NCBI RefSeq assembly: GCF_000243675.2
Contig: NZ_AHMM02000025.1
Coordinates: 744,001 to 808,000 of the forward strand
DNA length: 64,000 nt
From: Leptospira inadai serovar Lyme str. 10
GTDB taxonomy: Bacteria; Spirochaetota; Leptospiria; Leptospirales; Leptospiraceae
Reading direction: 5' to 3'
In this document: positions 47,245 through 55,084 of the stretch, piece by piece
Numbering within the stretch: position 1 is the stretch's first letter
Layout: every line of letters starts with the position of its first letter
The notes under the pieces: generated by a model
Database searches by the model: none
What the model saw: the letters and a program-made list of their open reading frames with translations, nothing else
Told to the model about the DNA's origin: nothing
Position numbers and translations under genes: made by a program

Positions 47245-48123
47245 ATGTCCATCCCCAATCCGAATAAAACGAGAACCTGGGACCGGTCGACTCCGAACGA
47301 CGGTTTGTTTTTTGATGCGGAATACACGTCTCTTTACGCGAATGATAATTCGTTACAGACGCAGATCGCGAATTTGCAGGCTCAAATCGATTCTTTGAAC
47401 AATACGATTTCTCAAGTGGCGGTGCCGTTAGGCGGTGTGATCGAGTTCGATTTTCCGAATATTCCGGCAAATTTTTTGGTCGCGAATGGACAAGCAGTAT
47501 CGAGGACGACGTTCTCCGCTTTGTGGACTTTAATTCATAGAACGATTTCGGGCTTAACGCCTGCAACGGGTAAAGTTCAATCGATGGCGCACGGGTTGAT
47601 TGCGGGACAATTGGTAAAATTCTCTTTTACCGGCGGGGGAATTACGACGAATACACCGTATTACGTCGTTAATCCCACGGCCAATGACTTTCAAATCTCC
47701 TTAACTCCGGGAGGTGCAGTCATCCCATTGACTTCCAATCAAACCGGGGACCTGATCTCTCATATCCAATACGGTTTCGGCGATGGTTCCACCACATTTA
47801 CGCTACCGGATCGTCGAGGAGTCTTTGCGCGAGGATCAGGACAGCATGCGTCGAGGGCGAAGGCTGCCGGCGGGAATTATGATGGCGGTGCTATCGGGCA
47901 GGAAAATCAGGATATGTTTCAGGGGCATAGACATGCTAATGACGGAATTTCAGCAAGTTTAGTTCACCCCGACAATTATTTCGGGACGGGAAGTTCCAGG
48001 GTCGGCCAAAATGGAGTATCAATTCTTGACCCTACAATCGACGGAACGAACGGGATTCCTAGGACTGGTGCTGAAACTTCTCCCGTTTCCACCGCAGTAC
48101 AGTATATTATTAGAGTAATATAA
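47245..48123 (+). CDS. Tail fibre 2 (paralogue of fibre 1)
   Basis: 292 residues with the same architecture as fibre 1: SIPNPNKTRTWDRSTPNDGL at the N-terminus, a coiled coil, the collar fold, the inserted beta domain (SMAHGLIAGQLVKFSFTGGG) and the C-terminal end GIPRTGAETSPVSTAVQYII. The segment just before the end differs most between the two (ISASLVHPDNYFGTGSSRVG here). It has its own ribosome binding site (AAGGAG) and a 178-base leader, unlike the rest of the operon. Confidence 0.88.
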   Translation: MSIPNPNKTRTWDRSTPNDGLFFDAEYTSLYANDNSLQTQIANLQAQIDSLNNTISQVAVPLGGVIEFDFPNIPANFLVANGQAVSRTTFSALWTLIHRTISGLTPATGKVQSMAHGLIAGQLVKFSFTGGGITTNTPYYVVNPTANDFQISLTPGGAVIPLTSNQTGDLISHIQYGFGDGSTTFTLPDRRGVFARGSGQHASRAKAAGGNYDGGAIGQENQDMFQGHRHANDGISASLVHPDNYFGTGSSRVGQNGVSILDPTIDGTNGIPRTGAETSPVSTAVQYIIRVI

Positions 48124-48308
48124 TTGCAGTGGTCTTCTGAAACTATTGAAGAGGTCCAACGGCTTTTCAAAGAGTGGAGAATCTTCTACAATTCGTAACG
48201 GCAGCATCGTTCACTCGGAGAATTTAGTCCTGAGGAATATTTAAGACGAGGGAATTTTAACCCATTCACCGGTCTTAAAAAGGGGGCATTTCAAGAGCGG
48301 CCCCCTTG
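48124..48308 (+). pseudogene. Transposase C-terminal remnant (IS3/IS481-like)
   Basis: Reading on in frame from the fibre 2 stop gives SETIEEVQRLFKEWRIFYNS, a stop, then RQHRSLGEFSPEEYLRRGNF. This matches the C-terminal WR-FYN-RPHRSLGG-TPEEY pattern of integrase-core transposases. The stop in the motif and the lack of any upstream transposase domain show it is a relic. A stem (AAGGGGGC / GCCCCCTT) closes the segment at 48280-48307. Confidence 0.65.
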
Positions 48309-48724
48309 ACGATCAAGTCATTTCAATAGTCGCTTCGACTTCAAAGTCCAGCTCTTTTCCAATAATGAACGAACTTCCTCCTGTTTAGTGCCGAGGAAAG
48401 GATCACGTAAAGATGGCGGATGGCCTATCGCAGCATCCCTACCGATTCATAGAGAAAATTACTACCTGACCGCGTCCTTTTGGCGGGACTCTTCATATAC
48501 TTCTTGCTTTAAATAGGCATAAAAAAATATTTAATCGGATAGAAAGAAGATTCACTTCAAAGTGGAATTATGAAAGAGGATAATCGTTTATTTTTAATGC
48601 TTTCATTTTTAGGATGAAAACAACTCTTTCAACTGTAAAAAATTAACTAAACCCTTTGAGTGAAGCAATTTGAGAGCTTATAATCTTTTTCTTGTTAAAA
48701 TTTTAAGATAGGCTTTTTTAAATA
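48309..48724. other. Non-coding gap
   Basis: About 415 bases without a supportable gene. Composition shifts to clearly A/T-rich from about 48.5 kb, marking the start of a segment of different origin that holds the methyltransferase and membrane-protein genes. Confidence 0.45.
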
Positions 48725-49492
48725 ATGAATATAATCCAACAATTAAGAGAAATCAGAAAACTTTTTACCGAAGATAAGAACATTCTCGATTATATTAAAA
48801 ATCAGACTAAATCAGACTAAATCTGATAACAATTCCACTGAAGCAATTGCGATAAGTTATGATTTTCAAGCAGGTAGCTATATAAAATATATTAATGAAA
48901 ATCCTGAATACATAGAAAATTATACTACCTCGATCGCGAAAGCGATCAATCAATGCGGGGATTTTAAGTCTATAATTGAAATCGGAGTCGGAGAAGCTAC
49001 AACACTCGCCAACGTTATCCCTAAACTAAAAAATAAACCGAAGGCGGTCTTTGGATTCGATATCGCATGGTCGAGAATTAAATATGCTCAACAGTTTTGT
49101 GCCTCTAAAGGTTTAGAAAATATCTGATTTTGTTAGAGCCGTCCTTTGAATTTGCTTCCGAAGAAGCAAGAGCAAGGATGACTCGATTGGGATATGTTAA
49201 AAACTTGAGAAATATTGCAGACGAATTAGGATATAAAGTTATTGAGCATCGTTTATTCGACTATTGTTCTAATCCGCTAAATCCAACAGGTCTCCTTATT
49301 ATTGAAAAAAATAATATAGGACCTGAGATACCTGATCCTTTTGCATGTCCAGTTACTAAAGCCCCACTGCAATTTATCAGAGGTAGTTATTATTGCAAGG
49401 AAAGTCTTCTGGTTTATCCTTCTATAGACAATATTCCCTGTCTTTTAAGCACGAATGCTGTAATTGCTACGCATTATTTAGATTTCGAATAG
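48725..49492 (+). pseudogene. Broken SAM-dependent methyltransferase
   Basis: An ATG at 48725 opens MNIIQQLREIRKLFTEDKNI and runs into a stop inside a 10-bp tandem duplication (48801-48820). After it the frame resumes (ISYDFQAGSYIKYINENPEY, then the SAM-binding IIEIGVGEATTLANV) up to a second break near 49125. The end is then LLEPSFEFASEEARARMTRL to a Cys-containing Trm112-like tail (PFACPVTKAPLQFIRGSYYC). The central part of the fold after the VFGFDIAWSRIKYA strand is missing. Codon use and A/T content differ from the core genes. Confidence 0.78.
48801..48820. repeat. 10-bp direct tandem duplication causing a frameshift
   Basis: ATCAGACTAA occurs twice in a row. Removing one copy restores one continuous frame (IKNQTKSDNNSTEAIAISYD) across the break in the methyltransferase gene. 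Confidence 0.9.
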
Positions 49493-49573
49493 GATAGTCT
49501 CCTAAAAATTTCGCACGATTAAATTATTTTAAAAATCATTGCTGATTTGAACTTGCCTTCAAAAGTATCATAA

Positions 49574-50413
49574 ATGTTGGAAAAAGCAGATATTTTCAAG
49601 TTTCTCTCGGATAGCAAAGACGGAGTATACTCCTCGGATCTACCCAAAAGTATCCAACTAGAGGAAATCAAATTAAGAAGCGAAGTCGCGGCGCAGGAGT
49701 ATACGGACTATCTTTTTGCGATTTCAACAAGTCACTCTATTCCCGTAATGGATCTTGAGGTAGCAAAATTTTTACGAAAGATTCCCAAAAACGGGATCAT
49801 CTTAGATATCGGTGGGGCCTGGGGATGGCATTGGCGAAACATTAAAAACGTAAGACCGGATGTCTCCATAGTAATCATAGATTTTATCCGGGAAAATCTG
49901 GTGCATGCAAAAAAGATGGTGGGCCCGTTAATCGGCGACCAAGTCTTTCTTGTTCATGGTGACGCTACTTCCCTGCCTTTTCCCGACCAAGTATTTGATG
50001 CGGTTTGGACGGTGCAAACATTCCAACATATTCCCGATTTTAAACGGGCGTGTGAGGAAGCGTACCGCATTTTAAAAGTCGGCGGAATTTTCGTGAACTA
50101 TTCCCTACTTAAAACCCCGTTGATCCGTTTTATTTTTAGCCTATTTGGAAAAAAATATCATATCGAAGGCGAAATGCCGAATAAATTCTACCTTGCTCGG
50201 GCCAATAAGAATCAAAAGAATATTCTTTCACAAGTTTTTAAAAGTAAAGTTACTGTGAAATATTCCGAATGTTTCTTCCATCCTGAATTAAGAACAACCT
50301 TTACCGGTAGAAAGGGGAGTCTTTTCGGAAAATTGGATTATCTTATTTCTAAAATACCCGTATTGAATGCGGTTTTTGCTCGCCAAGCGAGTTTTTCTGC
50401 TACAAAAAAATAG
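49574..50413 (+). CDS. Class I SAM-dependent methyltransferase
   Basis: 279 residues. The SAM-binding motif ILDIGGAWGWHWRNI (about 74-88), acidic residue in VIIDFIREN, GDATSLPFPDQVFDAVWTVQ and the YRILKVGGIFVNYSL strand mark a methyltransferase of the UbiE/COQ5 type. The substrate is unknown. An intact gene beside a broken relative and upstream of membrane glycosyltransferase-type genes suggests glycan or lipid modification, by inference. Confidence 0.83.
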   Translation: MLEKADIFKFLSDSKDGVYSSDLPKSIQLEEIKLRSEVAAQEYTDYLFAISTSHSIPVMDLEVAKFLRKIPKNGIILDIGGAWGWHWRNIKNVRPDVSIVIIDFIRENLVHAKKMVGPLIGDQVFLVHGDATSLPFPDQVFDAVWTVQTFQHIPDFKRACEEAYRILKVGGIFVNYSLLKTPLIRFIFSLFGKKYHIEGEMPNKFYLARANKNQKNILSQVFKSKVTVKYSECFFHPELRTTFTGRKGSLFGKLDYLISKIPVLNAVFARQASFSATKK

Positions 50414-50471
50414 ATTTGTCTATTTGCATGATTCGGATTCATAAAATTGAATAGTGAACTTTAATCCCTAA

Positions 50472-50552
50472 GCCTCCGCAGGAATTCCAAGAATAGCCAA
50501 TGAAACAACTCCCGCATCAAAGTCAGTTCAATATATTATTCGTGTATTATAA
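50472..50552 (+). pseudogene. Orphan 3' end of a third tail-fibre gene
   Basis: The frame reads GIPRIANETTPASKSVQYII and RVL* (stop at 50550-50552), nearly identical to the C-termini of fibre 1 and fibre 2. Only about 27 codons remain; a TAA precedes them. It shows that the fibre array once continued to this point, 2.4 kb beyond the present fibre 2. Confidence 0.85.
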
Positions 50553-50695
50553 GATCTAGGAGTTTGTGCTCTCCGTAACCATTTTATTTTGGCCCGAATT
50601 TCTAAAAAACAGTTTGATTGCTGGACAGAGTTTTATTCTTAGTCAGCGATATTGGAATCTTATAAAGTAAACCGATTTGTAAAAGTAGTTTCAGC

Positions 50696-53005
50696 GTGTT
50701 CAATTTTAAAAAACAAATTCGAAAGAAGAGCCTTTTCGCTAAAAAAGAATTAATCGGTATCGGAGTTCTTACAGTCTGCTTTTGGGCGATTGTTCTCCCA
50801 TTTCTGGAAACATTTACGAAATTCGTATCCCATGACGATAATATCGGATATTTCCGTCCGTTATTTATCGAGGCATGTGCGCAGCTTTTTAACGGAAATT
50901 TACCTCTTTGGAATTTCTACAGTTCAGTGGGACAGCCTTTACTCGGCGATTCTCAGAGTATGGCGCTTTATCCCGTATTGCATGTCTCATACTTAATAGG
51001 CGGTAGGTCCGATATCCTAGGCGCGTTTTTTATCATTCACATTTTTATTTCATTATTTTCTATGTACTTATTTCTTCGAAGCCTCGGGATTGTTTCCTTC
51101 GCTTCATTCCTAGGAAGTGTTTCCTATGCGACGGGCGGCGCATTTTTGTCCTTCTCTAGAATTTGGATAACGATGATGCCAGGCTTCTCTTTTTTGCCGT
51201 TATTATTTTTTTGCACATATAAGGCCTGCCGTACAAGGCGTTGGCATTCATTGATTCCTGCTGTATTAGCGTATTCTTGTATACTATATTCAGGTTATTT
51301 TGAATATGCAGTTTTTTCAGGGTTGCTGATCGGCTTTTTTTTAATTTATAGAGCCGTAATGCTTAAACGGTTTTTTCCAGTTTATATCGGGATCGGAATT
51401 CTCTTTTTTGCCGTACTATTATCGGTTCCGGTGTTATATGAATCCCTGTCATTAATTAAGAATGGCTTATATTCCACGAACAATGATGATTACGAACATT
51501 TTATCTGGGGAGGTGCGCCCTGGTATTCTTATTTAATCGGGTTTATTTTCCCCAAAGTATCGGGAACTTGGAATTTTTTTGAACCGGTTCAATCGGCTAA
51601 ATACTTTTACGTATCGAGTGTAATTGGTGTTTTCTTTCTTTTTGCACTTTTGCAAAAATTTAAATATAAAACGTTCTGGTGCGGTTCGTTTGCGTTTGTA
51701 TATTTATGGCTCTTGGGCGACGTTTTTTTCTTAAGCCAGTTTGTGACGGGAGTATTATTTAAAATTCCGGTGCTTCAGCTATCTCATTGGGTGGTTAAGC
51801 ATTTTCTGGAATATAGCTTTTTATTATCTGTAGTCGGATCCTTTGGGATACACAGCTACCTATCTCAGACACAAAATTATCCACCGCGATGGTTCGTGAG
51901 TTTCGTTTCAGTAATCGTACTGCTTTTACTGATCGGGATATTTAAGGGGTTCATTTCTAGTAAGGATTTTATTCTTGCGGACGCTCTTTATTTTCTACCG
52001 GCACTCTTGCCGTTCATACCGTATCAATATACTTTAACTCGAAAAATTTCTTTGGGGCTACTATTCATTTTACTATTTGCCTATTCCTTTCCTTTCTTAT
52101 ATAAATTCGAATTCTTTGATAGACCCGAAGAAAAAAATCTGCTTATGATCGATTCTTTGAAAATGCAAGAAGGGAACGATCGATCTCTGGCCATAACTAA
52201 GAATTTTTTCTGGCTTTTAAATGATACGACATTGAGGGGCTTGAACGTCGGAACCGCATCGCACAAACCTTCTATGAATCAAAGATCGATCTTTCCTAAT
52301 CCTATCGGTCTTATTCTATATGGATCCGTTAATAATTCTCTTTTTGGAATCTTTGGCGATGATTCATGGGAAAAACGAAAAAAATTGTTTAATAGGCGTT
52401 TTTTAAATTTGCTTGGAGTACGATATTTATACATAGCAAAAGATTCCATGCTCGAGTTTGAGAATTTTGGAAGAGGCAAAGAAGATCGTTGGGAAGTGTT
52501 AGAAGCAACGAATTGGGGGGTTAAGCTAGAAAACGCTGATTTTAAAGGATTAATATTTTCACCTAAAACCGTTCAGAAAGATTCCCGGCCTAACTTAATC
52601 GAAAAGTTGATCGCGGATGAAAGAATTGAAGATTTAATGGATAACGCCTATGTAAATAAAATTCCCAATTCCCTTACGAATAATATAGTTAAGACCCATT
52701 CCATTTCAAATTTTAATGGAAAAATTGAAATTAAAGCTACTTGTACCCGGCCTCCTTGTTTTTTAACGATGAGTTACTGGTATTACCCGGGCTGGTTCCT
52801 GAAGATAAACGGGATTAAGAAGGATCTTTATAATGTGGATGGTTTTCTGATGGGTGCCTTCCTGGATTCGGGTAAGAATTATATAATTCTTGAATATAGA
52901 CCTTTTTTAAAAATTGTTTATTGGATTCTTTGGTCTATTTTCTTGATCTTGCTCGTTTTGTATTTATTTTTGAGTCTGTTTAAACTGGCGCATAGTCGGC
53001 CTTAA
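50696..53005 (+). CDS. YfhO-family membrane protein (GT-C type glycosyltransferase-like)
   Basis: A 769-residue polytopic protein. The first part (GVLTVCFWAIVLPFLETFTK, SHDDNIGYFRPLFIEACAQL, FNGNLPLWNFYSSVGQPLLG) is characteristic of YfhO and related GT-C proteins, which transfer sugars from lipid carriers at the outer membrane face. About 12-14 hydrophobic segments are followed by a 250-residue extracytoplasmic domain and a last TM helix near the end. The start is GTG at 50696 with no clear ribosome binding site. A/T-rich. Confidence 0.75.
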   Translation: MFNFKKQIRKKSLFAKKELIGIGVLTVCFWAIVLPFLETFTKFVSHDDNIGYFRPLFIEACAQLFNGNLPLWNFYSSVGQPLLGDSQSMALYPVLHVSYLIGGRSDILGAFFIIHIFISLFSMYLFLRSLGIVSFASFLGSVSYATGGAFLSFSRIWITMMPGFSFLPLLFFCTYKACRTRRWHSLIPAVLAYSCILYSGYFEYAVFSGLLIGFFLIYRAVMLKRFFPVYIGIGILFFAVLLSVPVLYESLSLIKNGLYSTNNDDYEHFIWGGAPWYSYLIGFIFPKVSGTWNFFEPVQSAKYFYVSSVIGVFFLFALLQKFKYKTFWCGSFAFVYLWLLGDVFFLSQFVTGVLFKIPVLQLSHWVVKHFLEYSFLLSVVGSFGIHSYLSQTQNYPPRWFVSFVSVIVLLLLIGIFKGFISSKDFILADALYFLPALLPFIPYQYTLTRKISLGLLFILLFAYSFPFLYKFEFFDRPEEKNLLMIDSLKMQEGNDRSLAITKNFFWLLNDTTLRGLNVGTASHKPSMNQRSIFPNPIGLILYGSVNNSLFGIFGDDSWEKRKKLFNRRFLNLLGVRYLYIAKDSMLEFENFGRGKEDRWEVLEATNWGVKLENADFKGLIFSPKTVQKDSRPNLIEKLIADERIEDLMDNAYVNKIPNSLTNNIVKTHSISNFNGKIEIKATCTRPPCFLTMSYWYYPGWFLKINGIKKDLYNVDGFLMGAFLDSGKNYIILEYRPFLKIVYWILWSIFLILLVLYLFLSLFKLAHSRP

Positions 53006-53487
53006 CGGCCTAGCAAACCACTTGTTCGCGGAACAGATATTTCTAAAGTATAGATGTTCGTTTTTAAGCGATAACCTCCCGAATTTTCGTGCGTCTGAAG
53101 TTAAAAAGAAAGGCACTCTAACCGATTGAGATTGCGATCAAACAATTTTCAAGAAAAGAAGGACCCCCGTGAGGATAGAAGAAGATAAAAGGCGCCTTAC
53201 AATAATGCCCTGCCTGTTTAGATCGATCCTGTTTTTCAATAATCGTTCGAGAATTTTAAATATGCGGTAGTCATTTTGAATCGCAAGCGCGATCTGTAAA
53301 ATTTTCGATCCCGTTCTCTCCCGTTCAAAATAAAGAAACTCAATAAAAATCTTGATTCCAACCGTCCTGTCTTTATCCTGCCTTTACCTGAATAAGCTAG
53401 TTTGAAAAAAAGCGGCTACTATTTAAAATAGTAGTCTATCCAATATTTTCGAGTCTTTTTTGAAATCAGTTTTCGTGGAGGATAAGC
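53006..53487. other. Non-coding gap
   Basis: About 480 bases without a supportable gene, tRNA or terminator. A GGAGG ribosome binding site at its right end belongs to the next gene. Confidence 0.45.
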
Positions 53488-54711
53488 TTGTTAGAAACTT
53501 CGAAAAAAATGAAAAACAAATTAATTTCCTTCCTAGCAAACCCCAATTTGGTCTTAGCACTGCATGCGATATTAATTTTTTTTATTACGATCCCGGGAAC
53601 GAGGATTATTTATAAGTATTTCCCGGCTTTCTCGACCACTTTATCGATTACGTATATTGGCCTCGTTTATTTCTCTATTTTCCTAATTGCCTTTAGTCCG
53701 ATTTCGGATAAAATTCGCAAGCTTCTCGGAAACCCATTACTAATCGTATCCATTCTCTTTTTGATTTGCTTGGTCACCTATTTGGTTTATCCGATTGCAG
53801 ATGGATTGAAATACCAAATGAGAGGGTCCGATCAAGATGATTGCGTGATTCTTGGAACCAGACTTCTCTCGAATTTACAAAACCCTTATTTGAGCCGTTC
53901 TTATTTTGGGAATCCATGTAGTCCGGGGCCGGGCGTCCTTATTCCTCATCTTCCTTTCGCGCTTATCGGGATATATGAATTGGTTGGGCCTTTGTCAATA
54001 ATACTTCTCACTACTCTACTTCGTTTAATAACGAATAGTTGGAAATTTGTCGGAACTTTTTTGATTATGTTCCTTTCCTGTATTTTAATTTTAGAACTGC
54101 TCGTTGTCGGAAGCGATCTTATCTTTATCGGCTGCGGGATCCTGGCGTCAGTGTTAATTCTGATGCAGGCAGCTCAATTCAAGAAAATCGGCTGGCTGAT
54201 CACTTCGGCTATTGTTTGTGGATTGATAAGTAGCACTCGCGTAAATTTTATCGTTCTAATTCCGATTTTCTCGTTTTTCGTTTATATTTATTGGCGAAAG
54301 AGTATCGTTTACTTTGTTTTGATAACTGCAGTAATCGCTTTCTTACCTGCAACATTGATTTATCTCAATAACCCGTCCTCTTTTACACCGCTTCATTTAT
54401 TAAAGAAATCTCAAGCATTTCTGTCTCCCGTAGAATATTATGCAGCCACATTTTTTTCTTTAGTTTGCATTTTCCTTTCTTTGATAATAATTAAGCAAAA
54501 GATTAGCATGCTACCGTGTGCAATTTTTATTGCTCTATTTCCGAGTTTATTTTTTGTCTCGATGGGTGATTTGATTTATCATTGTTCGTGGAATGTTGCA
54601 GATTGGGAAGGTGCCAATTATTTAATACCGTTAGTCCCACTTGCAGCATTTCTAATAACCTTTAAAATATTCGCAATGGTAGAAAAAATGGAATTGCGGA
54701 CCCATGCTTAG
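53488..54711 (+). CDS. Polytopic membrane protein, possible GT-C/GT87-like
   Basis: A 407-residue integral membrane protein with about 10-11 hydrophobic segments. A conserved-looking extracytoplasmic loop with acidic residues (MRGSDQDDCVILGTRLLSNL, QNPYLSRSYFGNPCSPGPGV) resembles the active-site loops of GT-C family glycosyltransferases. The function is inference. It starts with TTG at 53488, 7 bases after GGAGG. Its neighbour is the YfhO-type protein 480 bases upstream. Confidence 0.6.
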   Translation: MLETSKKMKNKLISFLANPNLVLALHAILIFFITIPGTRIIYKYFPAFSTTLSITYIGLVYFSIFLIAFSPISDKIRKLLGNPLLIVSILFLICLVTYLVYPIADGLKYQMRGSDQDDCVILGTRLLSNLQNPYLSRSYFGNPCSPGPGVLIPHLPFALIGIYELVGPLSIILLTTLLRLITNSWKFVGTFLIMFLSCILILELLVVGSDLIFIGCGILASVLILMQAAQFKKIGWLITSAIVCGLISSTRVNFIVLIPIFSFFVYIYWRKSIVYFVLITAVIAFLPATLIYLNNPSSFTPLHLLKKSQAFLSPVEYYAATFFSLVCIFLSLIIIKQKISMLPCAIFIALFPSLFFVSMGDLIYHCSWNVADWEGANYLIPLVPLAAFLITFKIFAMVEKMELRTHA

Positions 54712-55084
54712 CGGTTTTTTCCAGGATCAGTATAATCCGAGTAGGTCCGAGCATATTCCTGAGAGGGGAGGAGCAGGTACTTGTCTTTCGGTTATCTTAG
54801 ACCCGCCGAGTTCATAGAACAAATTATTGCATGATTGTGTCCGTTTCGAGAGAACTCAAGCCATTGGGTTTTCCCAGTAATTTCTTTTGTATTCTTGATT
54901 TTGCTGAAAACGGATTTTCTTTTCTTCCCTGGATTCGAAATCCCTCCGTTTCTTAGGAGGATATAATTGATTTGTAAGTCGGATCAGTATTCTTCTTTCA
55001 ATCGAAAGTCCTTGCCGAATGTCGGTTCTTGTGATAGCAATGACTTCCTTAAATCTAGTTGAAAAACCAGCTCCCGGAGGGGGA
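54712..55084. other. Non-coding gap
   Basis: About 370 bases between the membrane protein and the ceramidase-like gene. A 78-codon frame exists on the minus strand but lacks domain support and overlaps the next gene's leader. Confidence 0.4.

Noticed and set aside
36951..48123. Type VI secretion or classical eCIS operon
   Set aside because: No TssJ/L/M membrane complex, no ClpV and no eCIS AAA+ ATPase are present, and a tape-measure protein and DUF3383/DUF3277 sheath and tube point to a phage-type tail.
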